From Halomonas sp. GT (GTDB lineage Bacteria > Pseudomonadota > Gammaproteobacteria > Pseudomonadales > Halomonadaceae), in the NCBI RefSeq assembly GCF_002082565.1, contig NZ_CP020562.1:2418001-2482000 (forward strand): 64,000 nt of DNA, written 5' to 3'. The position numbers and the translations under genes are program-made. Below the pieces are notes generated by a model, which was not told the origin of the DNA, did no database searches, and worked only from the letters and a program-made list of their open reading frames with translations. The number at the start of each line of letters is the position of its first letter. Position 1 is the stretch's first letter. Shown piece by piece: positions 18,863 through 28,683 of the stretch.

Positions 18863-20250
18863 AACCTCTCTCCTGAGTGATTATGCTGTTTATGCTTTTG
18901 CTCAACCCAATATCGAAAAGCATCGCCTCTCGCTTGGTAATTGACAAACTGATCTAGACTTGCACAGGCGGGTGACAGCAATACACAGTCGCCGGGCTCA
19001 GCTATTTCCCAGGCCACTTCCATCGCTTGAATTAAATCGTTTACTAGATGAACGGGAACAGCAGATGACAAAGCGTCTTCAAGACGGAGTGCGTCAGCGC
19101 CAAATAGCACCGCAGTTTTAGCGCACTCTGCTAATGGCATCGTCAGTGGGGAAAAGTCAGCACCTTTACCGACACCACCGGCCAATAGTATTACTTTCCC
19201 TGTCAGCGACGCGCTAATGCCTTGAATCGCTGCCAGCGTAGCGCCAACGTTAGTGCCTTTTGAATCATTCACCCACATAACGTCATTGATTCGAGCGATT
19301 ACTTCACTACGATGGGGCAGCCCCTTGAAAGCAGTTAATGCTTGGCACATTGGTGCTTTTGCGAAGCCCAACGCCTTACCCATTGCCAATGCTGCTAGTG
19401 CATTGGCATAGTTATGTCGCCCTGCCATGTTAAGAGCTTCTGTGCTAAGCCAAGCAGTATCACCATGGAACAGCGTTAACTCGCCGCCTTTTTCAACTAA
19501 CCCCCAGTCATTACCTGCGGGTGCGAAGGCCGTGAAACGCTCTACATGATCAACGGACGACTCTGGCCAAGTGAGCGCGTCATCTGCATTGACAATGGCT
19601 GATTGCGCACCGCGAAAAATACGCTGCTTAGCGCGGCGGTATCCCACCATATTTCCATGACGATCTAAATGATCTTCACAGAGGTTTAAAAAAGCAGCCG
19701 CTTTAGCACCCAAATGAGGCGTTGTTTCCAGTTGAAAACTTGAGAGCTCAAGGATGTAAAGCTCTGCATCTGGGCATTCAACTAATAAATCCAATGCAGG
19801 CGTGCCCAAATTGCCACCCACTGCAGCTTTAACACCAGCGACTCTAGCCATCTCGCCGAGTAATGTCGTAACAGTTGACTTGGCATTAGAGCCAGTAATG
19901 GCGGCGACCGGCGCATTCACAGCGCGAATAAACAAAGCAATCTCGCCTACCAGCACGGGCTCCCGCGTTGCTGGGTTATGACGCTCCAGTAAGCCATCAA
20001 GTCCTGGCGAATGAGGATCTACACCAGGGCTTACAACCACTTCGTAGGCATCTGTAAAATCAAGCGCCGTTAACGGGCCACAATAAACCTCAACACCAGG
20101 GTTTTCGTTCTGGAAGGCACGTAAACCCGGAGGCTCTGCTCGCGTATCTGCCACCATAAATGGCGTGCCTTGGCGAGCTAAATGCCGGCAGATAGCGCGC
20201 CCTGAAACTCCAAGCCCAACAACAACGGTGACTCCATTTGCGACTCGCAC
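18859..20250 (-). CDS. murD: UDP-N-acetylmuramoyl-L-alanine--D-glutamate ligase
   Basis: Adds D-Glu to UDP-MurNAc-L-Ala. The 463-residue protein starts at GTG 20250 with AGGAG upstream. It shows the N-terminal VVVGLGVSGRAICRHLARQG, the ATP loop AAITGSNAKSTVTTLLGEM, HLDRHGNMVGYRRAKQRIF, the third-domain entry GLPHRSEVIARINDVMWVND and SPACASLDQF near the C-terminus. The usual TGTNGKST is TGSNAKST here, a variant also seen in Pseudomonas-type MurD. It overlaps ftsW by 4 nt. Confidence 0.97.
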   Translation of the reverse strand: MRVANGVTVVVGLGVSGRAICRHLARQGTPFMVADTRAEPPGLRAFQNENPGVEVYCGPLTALDFTDAYEVVVSPGVDPHSPGLDGLLERHNPATREPVLVGEIALFIRAVNAPVAAITGSNAKSTVTTLLGEMARVAGVKAAVGGNLGTPALDLLVECPDAELYILELSSFQLETTPHLGAKAAAFLNLCEDHLDRHGNMVGYRRAKQRIFRGAQSAIVNADDALTWPESSVDHVERFTAFAPAGNDWGLVEKGGELTLFHGDTAWLSTEALNMAGRHNYANALAALAMGKALGFAKAPMCQALTAFKGLPHRSEVIARINDVMWVNDSKGTNVGATLAAIQGISASLTGKVILLAGGVGKGADFSPLTMPLAECAKTAVLFGADALRLEDALSSAVPVHLVNDLIQAMEVAWEIAEPGDCVLLSPACASLDQFVNYQARGDAFRYWVEQKHKQHNHSGERL

Positions 20251-20312
20251 GATGACTGGCTCCTTTGTGCATCACGCTAATAACGGCAACTCTGCCGCTA
20301 TTACTCTGCTAA

Positions 20313-21395
20313 TCATCGAACTTTAAGCGTGGCCAGCCCTAACAGCACCAGCACTACGGTGATAATCCAGAAACGCACAATTACCCGCGGCTCTGGCCAA
20401 CCTTTCAACTCATAGTGATGGTGCAACGGCGCCATACGGAAAATACGCCGACCGGTAAGCTTATAAGAGCCAACTTGAAGAATCACCGACACTGTTTCAA
20501 GTACAAATATACCGCCCATAATAAATAGCACAATTTCTTGACGCACAATAACGGCAACAACACCAAGTGCTGCACCTAGTGCTAGCGCCCCCACATCCCC
20601 CATAAACACCTGAGCCGGATAAGTGTTAAACCATAAGAAGCCCAGGCCAGCACCAGCAATAGTGGCACAAAAAACGGCTAACTCGCCGGTACCATGAATA
20701 AAAGGGATATGTAAATAGTTAGCAAATACAGCGTTTCCACTTGCATAGGCAAATACAGACAAGCCCATTGCCACCAGCACAGTAGGCATAATCGCCAAGC
20801 CATCAAGGCCATCGGTGAGATTGACTGCGTTAGAGCTGCCGACAATTACAAAGTAAGTTAATACGATATAGAAAACGCCAAGCGGCAGCGCAATATCTTT
20901 GAACATCGGGATCAATAAGCTAGTTTCAGCCGGCGTAGCGGCCGTAAGATATAGCACCAACGCAGCGCCAATACCCACCACCGACTGCCAGAAATACTTC
21001 CAACGAGCAGGCAATCCGCGCGGGTTCTTTTCGACCACCTTGCGATAATCGTCGACCCAACCAATAGCCCCGAAGCCTAATGTGACCAATAACACTATCC
21101 AAACATAATGGTTGGTTAAATCGCCCCAGATCAGTGTACTGATAGCAATAGCCAGCAAGATCATTGCCCCACCCATAGTGGGCGTACCCGCTTTAGACAA
21201 ATGAGACTGGGGGCCATCATCACGTATCGCTTGGCCAATCTGACCTTCCACTAGCCGACGTATAACCCAGGGACCAAGCCACAGACATAGCATGAGAGCC
21301 GTTAGCGCTGCGAGAATGACACGTAAGGTTAAATAGTTAAAAACTTGGAAAGCAGATTGATATTGGGCTAGAAAATTCGCCAGGTGAAGTAACAT
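20313..21395 (-). CDS. mraY: Phospho-N-acetylmuramoyl-pentapeptide transferase
   Basis: Integral membrane enzyme making lipid I from UDP-MurNAc-pentapeptide and undecaprenyl phosphate. The 360-residue length and about ten membrane spans fit. Catalytic and substrate motifs are present: [13 protein letters not shown] (near residue 70), GWVDDYRKV with the DD pair (near 116), [14 protein letters not shown] (near 190), [15 protein letters not shown] (near 264) and [19 protein letters not shown] (near 322). Confidence 0.98.
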   Translation of the reverse strand: MLLHLANFLAQYQSAFQVFNYLTLRVILAALTALMLCLWLGPWVIRRLVEGQIGQAIRDDGPQSHLSKAGTPTMGGAMILLAIAISTLIWGDLTNHYVWIVLLVTLGFGAIGWVDDYRKVVEKNPRGLPARWKYFWQSVVGIGAALVLYLTAATPAETSLLIPMFKDIALPLGVFYIVLTYFVIVGSSNAVNLTDGLDGLAIMPTVLVAMGLSVFAYASGNAVFANYLHIPFIHGTGELAVFCATIAGAGLGFLWFNTYPAQVFMGDVGALALGAALGVVAVIVRQEIVLFIMGGIFVLETVSVILQVGSYKLTGRRIFRMAPLHHHYELKGWPEPRVIVRFWIITVVLVLLGLATLKVR

Positions 21396-21404
21396 GAACG
21401 GCGC

Positions 21405-22763
21405 TTACCTTGTTTCATCCGCACGTAGCGCAGCAATGACATTTTCCATGCCTGCACTACGCGATCCTTTCACCAAAAGCGTGGTGTCAGGCGGCAGAGT
21501 ATTAATAATATGACGCACTAGCGTCTCGTGGTCGTCAAAATGCAGCCCGCGACCGAAGGCTTCACTTGCTGAACGGGCGGCATCACCAAAGGTCAGCAAT
21601 GTGTCGATACCCAGTGACGCTGCGTAATGACCAATCTCAGCATGCAGGGCATGAGACTCGCTGCCCAACTCCCCCATTGCGCCAAGCGCGCACCAGCGAG
21701 GCTTAGGAAAGGTCGCTAACGCATCCAGCGCCGCTTTTACAGCACCAGGATTTGCGTTATAAGTGTCGTCTAACAGCGTCGTATTGTGCACGCCCGGCAC
21801 AACGCTTAAACGACCAGATAACGAGGACAATGCGCTTAGCCCCGTTACCACTTGCTCTGGCGTAACGCCTAATGCAAGAGCCGCCGCAGCGGCTGCCAAG
21901 GCATTACTTACATTATGCTTACCAATCAAAGGTAGTTGTACGTCACCCAGCACGTGGCCACGTTCAACAAGCGTAAAAGCATACCGCCCCAAAGAGTCAC
22001 AGGAAAGTGCTGACGCGTGAACGTCGGCGTCGTCATGTAAGCCGTAGCTTACAATTGTCTTGTTTCCCGCAGAGGCTGACCAAAACTCAAAGTAGCGGTC
22101 ATCACGGTTTAACACCGCAATACCGCCCTCAACCAGCCCTGCTAATATTTCGCTTTTGGCTTGGGCAATTTGCCCCATACCACCAAATTCTCCAACATGC
22201 GCACCTGTCACATTGGTAATGATGGCAACATTTGGGGAGGCCAATTGGCTGGTCCAGGCAATTTCGCCCAGATGATTAGCCCCTAGCTCAATCACGCCTA
22301 CCTGATGGTGCGTTGCTAAACGCAGTAACGTTAGCGGCGCACCAATGTCGTTGTTTAAGTTGCCCTCTGTAGCAAGCACACTGCCTAATGGAGAAAGTAG
22401 CGCGGCGGTCATCTCTTTCACTGTTGTTTTACCACTGTTGCCAGTGACAGCCACCAGCGGCAATTCACAGTGCTGACGCCAAGCCCGAGCCAGCAGACCA
22501 AGACCCAACCGAGTATCTGCGCAGACCAACTGAGGAAGCAAACTGCTTACCGGGCGCTCAACCAGAGCTGCTGCTGCACCTTTATCAAGCGCTTGCTCAA
22601 TAAAATCATGGCCATCAAAGCGCGGCCCTCTTAAAGCAACAAACAGACACCCAGGCACAATATGGCGCGTATCGGTAATGACTGCCGTCACCGTTAACTC
22701 GCATAAAGCTTGCGGAACAGAAAGCTTTAACGCAGAGGCAATACTAGCTAACGACCAGTTCAT
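21405..22763 (-). CDS. murF: UDP-MurNAc-tripeptide--D-alanyl-D-alanine ligase
   Basis: Completes the cytoplasmic precursor by adding D-Ala-D-Ala. I take ATG 22763, which overlaps the murE stop as TGATG; a GTG one codon earlier is also possible. The protein has the ATP loop VAVTGNSGKTTVKEMTAALL near residue 105. ATEGNLNNDIGAPLTLLRL, VIELGANHLGEIAWTS and LDDTYNANPGAVKAALDAL follow, all family hallmarks. Length is 452 residues. The overlap suggests translational coupling with murE. Confidence 0.97.
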   Translation of the reverse strand: MNWSLASIASALKLSVPQALCELTVTAVITDTRHIVPGCLFVALRGPRFDGHDFIEQALDKGAAAALVERPVSSLLPQLVCADTRLGLGLLARAWRQHCELPLVAVTGNSGKTTVKEMTAALLSPLGSVLATEGNLNNDIGAPLTLLRLATHHQVGVIELGANHLGEIAWTSQLASPNVAIITNVTGAHVGEFGGMGQIAQAKSEILAGLVEGGIAVLNRDDRYFEFWSASAGNKTIVSYGLHDDADVHASALSCDSLGRYAFTLVERGHVLGDVQLPLIGKHNVSNALAAAAAALALGVTPEQVVTGLSALSSLSGRLSVVPGVHNTTLLDDTYNANPGAVKAALDALATFPKPRWCALGAMGELGSESHALHAEIGHYAASLGIDTLLTFGDAARSASEAFGRGLHFDDHETLVRHIINTLPPDTTLLVKGSRSAGMENVIAALRADETR

Positions 22764-24256
22764 CACATGGCAGCCCTAAGTTTGAAAGCTTTTAACACTT
22801 GCTCACTATCTTGGTAGTCATGACGCACGTTACCGATGTGCTGATAGGCCTCATGACCTTTTCCGGCCACCAAGATAACGTCCTGGGGATCTGCATGCTG
22901 GACCGCATGATAAATCGCCTGACGACGATCACCTATTTCAGTAAATGCACCCTCAGCAGAAAAGCCAGAAATAATTTGTTGGCGAATTTTCTCGGCAGAT
23001 TCATTACGCGGATTATCGTCAGTAACGATCACATGATCAGCTCGTTTTTCAGCCACAGCGGCCATTTCAGCTCGCTTCCCAGCATCACGATCACCACCAC
23101 AACCGAATAAACACCATAGCTTTCCAGCCTTCCCCAAATGCTCTTTCAGCGCGTCAAGAGCATTGGCTAATGCATCAGGTGTATGGGCATAATCGATAAC
23201 AACACTAGGCGCATTAGCCTCACGATATAGCGCCATTCGTCCAGGCACTGGGCCTAACTTAGTTGCCGACTCAAACAACGGGTCTAATGGGTCGCCTAAC
23301 CCATAAAGCACACTAATGGCTAGCAACACATTGTCTAGGTTAAACCGCCCCATTAAACCAAGATTAAGTGTTTTTTCACCTTCTGGCGTAGCCACCAGGG
23401 CCTGTTGACCATGCTCATGTGGATGCCAGCCAAGTACGCGAAGCGTCACTGCTTCATCATCGCCTACTGCTAGCACACGCACACGACTATCACTACCCGC
23501 CAACATCAGCCGCGCAAGAGGATCATTTGCATTAACGACCGCAAGCATAAGCTCGGAACGCCGGAACAACTTTGCTTTTGCAGCGGCATAAGCCGCCATA
23601 CTGCCATGATAATCAAGGTGATCTCGTGTCAGATTGGTAAACACTCCCGCGACCACGTTCACTGCGTCAAGACGGCGCTGTTCAAGGGCATGTGAAGAGG
23701 CCTCAAGGGCTACTCGACTTACCCCTTGGGCAGCTAAATCAGCCAGCGTCTCTTGCATTGCCAGTGACCCAGGCGTGGTAAGGCCGGTGTCGACCAGGTG
23801 ACCAAGACGGCCAACGCCTAGCGTCCCTATTACACCAGCAGGCTTGCCAAGCAATTCACTTAACGCTGCTATGTAATGAGTAACAGAGCTTTTCCCATTG
23901 GTGCCCGTCACTCCAATCACCTGAAGGTCTTTGGGAACAGAAAACAGTGTGCGACCTAGTTCACCAAGCCGCAAAGACAGATGAGGCAAATAAAGTATCT
24001 CCCCGTCCAGCGAAACACCACCTTCTTTAGTGTGCGCCAAAACAAGTGATGCACCCGCCGCCAACGCCTGATCAATAAACTCATAACCATCACGCTGACT
24101 ACCTGGCACCGCCACAAACACATCGCCCGCCACTAACTTACGCGTATCAGTCACTAAGCGAATTTGTTCCGGCAATTCGGGCAGTTTCTTGGGTAAAACG
24201 GCATTAGGCCAAACCTTCTTTAACGCTACCAATAAACTCTCAGGGGACAACCTCAT
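22763..24256 (-). CDS. murE: UDP-MurNAc-L-alanyl-D-glutamate--2,6-diaminopimelate ligase
   Basis: Adds the third residue of the stem peptide. The DNPR motif in VTDDNPRNESAEKI (near residue 410) is the signature for meso-diaminopimelate rather than lysine. Other marks are the ATP loop VIGVTGTNGKSSVTHYIAAL, GVSRVALEASSHALEQRRLD and VIDYAHTPDALANALDAL. The 497-residue length is normal. Start ATG 24256 is preceded by GGAGATTAC, and ftsI ends 14 nt upstream. Confidence 0.98.
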   Translation of the reverse strand: MRLSPESLLVALKKVWPNAVLPKKLPELPEQIRLVTDTRKLVAGDVFVAVPGSQRDGYEFIDQALAAGASLVLAHTKEGGVSLDGEILYLPHLSLRLGELGRTLFSVPKDLQVIGVTGTNGKSSVTHYIAALSELLGKPAGVIGTLGVGRLGHLVDTGLTTPGSLAMQETLADLAAQGVSRVALEASSHALEQRRLDAVNVVAGVFTNLTRDHLDYHGSMAAYAAAKAKLFRRSELMLAVVNANDPLARLMLAGSDSRVRVLAVGDDEAVTLRVLGWHPHEHGQQALVATPEGEKTLNLGLMGRFNLDNVLLAISVLYGLGDPLDPLFESATKLGPVPGRMALYREANAPSVVIDYAHTPDALANALDALKEHLGKAGKLWCLFGCGGDRDAGKRAEMAAVAEKRADHVIVTDDNPRNESAEKIRQQIISGFSAEGAFTEIGDRRQAIYHAVQHADPQDVILVAGKGHEAYQHIGNVRHDYQDSEQVLKAFKLRAAM

Positions 24257-24270
24257 GTAATCTCCTTATG

Positions 24271-25977
24271 CTACTCGACCTCATGATCAGGCGGCACGTC
24301 CAGTAAGCGTAGGGCATTACCTGTAACGCTAGAGAACACTGGAGCAGCCACTGCTCCACCATAAAACTCGCCGGCTCGAGGATGATCAATCATAACGACA
24401 GTAACAATACGTGGGTCAGAGATAGGCGCAATCCCTGCGAAAACACTGCGGTAAGCATCGGTGGTATAACCCTGCTGCCCTATTTTACGCACGGTGCCTG
24501 TTTTTCCTCCCACACGATAACCTTCAACGCGGGCTCGGCGCCCACCGGTATAGGCGGCGACCGATGTTTCTAAAATATTCAGCAAATCATTGGCAACGGT
24601 GGGCGATATAGCAGGACTCCCCTGAGGGGGCTCCGAAAGCCTCAATAGCGAAGGCGGTAGACGAACGCCATTATTGGCTAGCGCTGTGTAAGCACTGGCC
24701 AGCTGAACCGCTGAAACTGAAAGGCCGTAGCCATAGGAGAGAGTCGCTCGCTCACTTCGAGACCAGCGAACAGGCGCTGGCAAACTGCCTGTCGCCTCTC
24801 CAGGAAAGCCTGTTCCTGGCGCTTGACCCAAGCCTAGTTGATTATATTTTTCCCAAATGGCCGTGTCGCTTAGCTGTAGCGCTAGACGGGACATGCCAAC
24901 GTTTGAAGATTTCTCTAGAATTCCTGCCAAATCTAACTCGCCGTAATTACGGAAGTCTCGAATAGTGAACTGATCCAAACGCATCCAACCAGGCGACGTA
25001 TCCACCACAGCGTCGCGATTTACAACGCCACTTTCCAGTATCGCAGCCATCGCAAGGGGCTTCATGACAGACCCAGGCTCAAACACATCAACCAGTGCCT
25101 GATTACGTAAGCCTCGCGGATCCAGCCCAGCTCGATTATTCGGGTTGTAAGAAGGCAAGTTAGCCATCGCTAACACCTCCCCCGTACGTGCATCAAGCAT
25201 TACTAACACACCACCATCCGCTTCATGCTCAGCGACAGCTGCACGCAGCTCACGATAGGCCATATACTGAATACGCTGATCAATCGCCAGTGTTAACTCA
25301 CCGCCGGGCTGTGCCTCACGAATAACACCAAGTTCACGCACTAGGCGACCACGTCGATCTTTTATGACTCGTCGTTGTCCAGGATGCCCTGCTAAATAGG
25401 GCTGAAAGGAAAGCTCTAACCCCTCTTGTCCCACATCATCTACATTTGTAACGCCCAACAACTGCGCCGCCACTTCACCAGCGGGATAATAACGCTTATA
25501 TTCACGCTGCTGATAAACACCAGGCGTACGTAAATCTAATATGCGCTGGGCAGCATCTGGCGTCATTTGACGACGAAGATACATAAACTCTCGACTGCTG
25601 TACCGAGAGACGCGAGATTCAAAGTCATCGAGCGACATGCCTAAGGCTTGTGCCAGCATTACCCGCTGAATGGCATCGGTGGGTAGCTCTTGGGGGTTTG
25701 CCCAAAGGGTCACAACAGGCGTTGAGATAGCCAGCGGCTCACCATTACGATCGGTGATCATACCGCGGTGCGCCGGTATTGCTTCATGGCGAAGTGTTCG
25801 GGCATCGCCCTGGCTTTGTAAAAAAGGACGATCAATCACCTGAAGTAGCGTAATCCTGCCAACTAAAATGGCCGACGCTACCATTACAATGATGAGAATA
25901 AATAAAAAACGCCCGCCAGCTAATGGCGGCGCGATAGGCATTTGGCGGGATATCCCTCCCCGACTCTCGCGCTTCAT
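24271..25977 (-). CDS. ftsI: Septal peptidoglycan transpeptidase FtsI (PBP3)
   Basis: Monofunctional class B penicillin-binding protein that cross-links septal peptidoglycan with FtsW. The 568-residue protein has one N-terminal membrane span (about residues 22-46) and a pedestal domain, then the transpeptidase domain. Active-site motifs are visible: the SxxK nucleophile in EPGSVMKPLAMAAILE (near residue 300), SxN as SSNVGMSRL (near 355) and KTG as VGGKTGTVRKIG (near 490). The start overlaps the ftsL stop by 4 nt (ATGA). Confidence 0.98.
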   Translation of the reverse strand: MKRESRGGISRQMPIAPPLAGGRFLFILIIVMVASAILVGRITLLQVIDRPFLQSQGDARTLRHEAIPAHRGMITDRNGEPLAISTPVVTLWANPQELPTDAIQRVMLAQALGMSLDDFESRVSRYSSREFMYLRRQMTPDAAQRILDLRTPGVYQQREYKRYYPAGEVAAQLLGVTNVDDVGQEGLELSFQPYLAGHPGQRRVIKDRRGRLVRELGVIREAQPGGELTLAIDQRIQYMAYRELRAAVAEHEADGGVLVMLDARTGEVLAMANLPSYNPNNRAGLDPRGLRNQALVDVFEPGSVMKPLAMAAILESGVVNRDAVVDTSPGWMRLDQFTIRDFRNYGELDLAGILEKSSNVGMSRLALQLSDTAIWEKYNQLGLGQAPGTGFPGEATGSLPAPVRWSRSERATLSYGYGLSVSAVQLASAYTALANNGVRLPPSLLRLSEPPQGSPAISPTVANDLLNILETSVAAYTGGRRARVEGYRVGGKTGTVRKIGQQGYTTDAYRSVFAGIAPISDPRIVTVVMIDHPRAGEFYGGAVAAPVFSSVTGNALRLLDVPPDHEVE

Positions 25978-26312
25978 GGTCGAATCACCTCGACGTCATT
26001 CACATCGGGAATGCGCATTTCAAGCCGTTCCGTAGCAATTTGCTCTACACGGGCAGGAGTAGACCACGCACCCTCTTCTAGAAGCAGCTGCCCCCATTCT
26101 GTTTGCAGCTGATTTTTTTCCTGCTCTAACTGTTGTAGCTGTGCATACTGCACTCGCGTCATGTGCGTGGTAGCGACCACTAGACCACCGGTAACAACAC
26201 AGGCTATAAACAGCACCATAAGGATAACCGGCCAAGCGCGAAAACGTAGCTTGAAAGGCCATTCGGTGCGCAGCGTTGACAACCAACGCTCAATCCGATC
26301 CATGCTCATCAT
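25974..26312 (-). CDS. ftsL: Cell division protein FtsL
   Basis: Small bitopic divisome protein that pairs with FtsB and FtsQ and activates FtsWI. The 112-residue chain has a basic N-terminal cytoplasmic tail, one span (PVILMVLFIACVVTGGLVVA, about residues 27-46), and a heptad-like coiled coil (YAQLQQLEQEKNQLQTEWGQ). It ends in a short ERLEMRIP motif typical of proteobacterial FtsL. ATG at 26312 overlaps the rsmH stop; ATGs at 26309 and 26303 are alternatives. Confidence 0.95.
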   Translation of the reverse strand: MMSMDRIERWLSTLRTEWPFKLRFRAWPVILMVLFIACVVTGGLVVATTHMTRVQYAQLQQLEQEKNQLQTEWGQLLLEEGAWSTPARVEQIATERLEMRIPDVNDVEVIRP

Positions 26313-27268
26313 CAAACTCGTTTACGGGCGGCTCGCATGACGGCACTGCGCGCCCGGGGGTTAGCGTCTACCTCTTCATCACTTGGGCGCATTCCTTTAC
26401 CCAAAGCTTCAAGACGGCGATTTAGCTGATCATCGCGAATCGGCACGCCCCGTGGCAAGTGCGTATCACCACGTACATGGTGGCGAATAAAGCGTTTTAC
26501 ACGACGATCTTCAAGAGAGTGAAAACTGATAACAACCAAGTGCCCACCGGGAGCCAGCGCTTCCAGCGCTCCTTCAAGCGCTGCATCCAGCTGATCGAGC
26601 TCACCGTTTAAATAAATACGCAGCCCCTGGAACGCTTTGGTAGCAGGATGACGCCCCTTTTCCCAAGCAGGGTGAGCCACTTTTAATACTTCTGCCAAAT
26701 CGACGGTATGAGTAAAAGGTTTCTCTACACGTCGCGAAACAACGGCACGAGCTAATCGCTTTGCGTAACGCTCTTCACCATAGGTTTTAAACACATTAGC
26801 AATATCACTTTCGCTCGCACGGGCTAAAAACGCAGCGGCACTCTCTCCTTGAGTAGGGTCCATACGCATATCAAGAGGCCCATTACGCATAAAGCTAAAG
26901 CCACGCTCTGGATCATCTAACTGAGGAGAAGAAACGCCGATATCCAGCAATACACCTGATAGCTTTCCGTAAACCCCTTGCTCTTGTGCATATTCAACTA
27001 ACCGAGCGAACTCCCGCTGGGTTATGTCGAAACGAGGATCATCGATATCTTTAGCGGCTGCTATTGCTTGAGGATCACGATCCATGGCCATTAGACGACC
27101 TTGTTCGCTTAAGCGAGAGAGAATAACTCGAGAATGCCCGCCTCGCCCAAACGTGCCGTCCAAATAAATACCATTGGGATTATGAACAAGTGTATCTACC
27201 GCCCCTTCTAATAAAACGCTGGTGTGGCGAAAATGGGAAGTAACCTGGTCAGCGTCAGGAGAAGGCAT
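26312..27268 (-). CDS. rsmH: 16S rRNA (cytosine-1402-N4)-methyltransferase
   Basis: Methylates N4 of C1402 in the 16S rRNA decoding centre using S-adenosylmethionine. ATG 27268 (with GTGAG upstream) gives 318 residues starting MPSPDADQ and running into [15 protein letters not shown]. The open frame continues further upstream only because it crosses rnpB, so the longer version is artefactual. Motifs are [36 protein letters not shown], and [16 protein letters not shown] near the C-terminus. It is the first protein gene of the dcw cluster here because mraZ is missing. Confidence 0.97.
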   Translation of the reverse strand: MPSPDADQVTSHFRHTSVLLEGAVDTLVHNPNGIYLDGTFGRGGHSRVILSRLSEQGRLMAMDRDPQAIAAAKDIDDPRFDITQREFARLVEYAQEQGVYGKLSGVLLDIGVSSPQLDDPERGFSFMRNGPLDMRMDPTQGESAAAFLARASESDIANVFKTYGEERYAKRLARAVVSRRVEKPFTHTVDLAEVLKVAHPAWEKGRHPATKAFQGLRIYLNGELDQLDAALEGALEALAPGGHLVVISFHSLEDRRVKRFIRHHVRGDTHLPRGVPIRDDQLNRRLEALGKGMRPSDEEVDANPRARSAVMRAARKRV

Positions 27269-27324
27269 GTTAATCTCACACAATGTTAAGAAAGGTACGA
27301 ATGACGCACCTTTTATGGAAATGG

Positions 27325-27681
<357 letters not shown>

Positions 27682-27687
27682 GCGGCA

Positions 27688-27716
27688 AGCATACCAGTGC
27701 CCCGCCGTCGCCTCAA
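27688..27716 (-). promoter_or_regulatory. Promoter of rnpB
   Basis: On the minus strand TTGAGG (27711-27716), a 17-nt spacer and TATGCT (27688-27693) preceded by TGG, which makes an extended -10. The predicted start falls at about 27681, exactly where P1 of RNase P RNA begins. The -35 box includes the rsmI stop codon. The segment between -10 and +1 is G+C-rich (TGCCGCC), as in promoters under stringent control. Confidence 0.65.
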
Positions 27717-28570
27717 TGCTCACCTTTCAATGCTTGCAATCTTGCATACCATTCTTGCTTTCGGCCACCTAGCATTTTTGCAGCAACACCAGCCCCTTGC
27801 TTGACACCAACACCCTCTGCCAACATTGCCTTAAGCAGCTCATCGGCGGTAATAGATTGCTCATCGCTTTGAACAGCAGGCGGCGCCCCAGCGATCATCA
27901 CAACAAACTCTCCGCGACTCTGGTTAGAATCTTGCCTAAGCTGATCAAGCAATGATGAAGGTGAGCCCTGCAAAAAGGTTTCATACGTTTTGGTCAATTC
28001 ACGCGCAAGGACAACGGCTCGCTCAGGCATTTGCTCACATAGCGACTCTAGCGTGTGCTCAATACGGTGAGGCGACTCGTAAAAAACCAGCGTTTCTTCT
28101 CGGGACTGCCATTTTTCTAACGCTTGCCGCCGCGCACTCGGCTTGGAGGGCAAAAACCCACCAAATGTAAACCTATCAGTTGGCAATCCAGCCGCTGAAA
28201 GCGCACTAACCAACGCGCAAGGACCAGGAAGCGGGACGATCTGCCTCCCCCTCAATCGTAGCTCTCTTACCAGCACGAAACCTGGATCACATATAAGCGG
28301 CGTTCCCGCATCACTGATTAGGGCAATATTTTCTCCCGCCATTAAGTAACCATCCAGCGTATCAACTCGTCGCGCTTCATTATGTTCATGCAATGAAAGC
28401 ATCGGCGTATTAATGCCTAAATGCGCTAACAAGCGGCCGCTGTGACGTGTATCCTCAGCAGCAATACGTGATACATCTGCTAATACCCGAGCAGCGCGTG
28501 GCGATAAGTCTTCCAAATTCCCAATTGGTGTGGCAACCACGTACAATATGCCCGGATGTTGGTGTGTCAT
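27713..28570 (-). CDS. rsmI: 16S rRNA (cytidine-1402-2'-O)-methyltransferase
   Basis: Methylates the ribose of C1402, the same nucleotide whose base is modified by RsmH encoded nearby. ATG 28570 has GGGAG 6 nt upstream and yields 285 residues starting MTHQHPG, followed by ILYVVATPIGNLEDLSPRA. The tetrapyrrole-methylase fold is shown by IAAEDTRHSGRLLAHLGI, LISDAGTPLICDPGF, LPGPCALVSALSAAGLPTDRF and TLVFYESPHRIEHTL. It is divergent from lpoA, an arrangement shared with E. coli and Pseudomonas. Confidence 0.97.
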   Translation of the reverse strand: MTHQHPGILYVVATPIGNLEDLSPRAARVLADVSRIAAEDTRHSGRLLAHLGINTPMLSLHEHNEARRVDTLDGYLMAGENIALISDAGTPLICDPGFVLVRELRLRGRQIVPLPGPCALVSALSAAGLPTDRFTFGGFLPSKPSARRQALEKWQSREETLVFYESPHRIEHTLESLCEQMPERAVVLARELTKTYETFLQGSPSSLLDQLRQDSNQSRGEFVVMIAGAPPAVQSDEQSITADELLKAMLAEGVGVKQGAGVAAKMLGGRKQEWYARLQALKGEH

Positions 28571-28683
28571 TGTGACTCCCGATTTGTTAATGGCCTGCAC
28601 TGACGGTGCGCTATGCTTGTGCAATGGTAAAATTATCTGCTCATTGAGCGGCGGCAGCGCAAATGGAAACTAAGGAAGGATAC

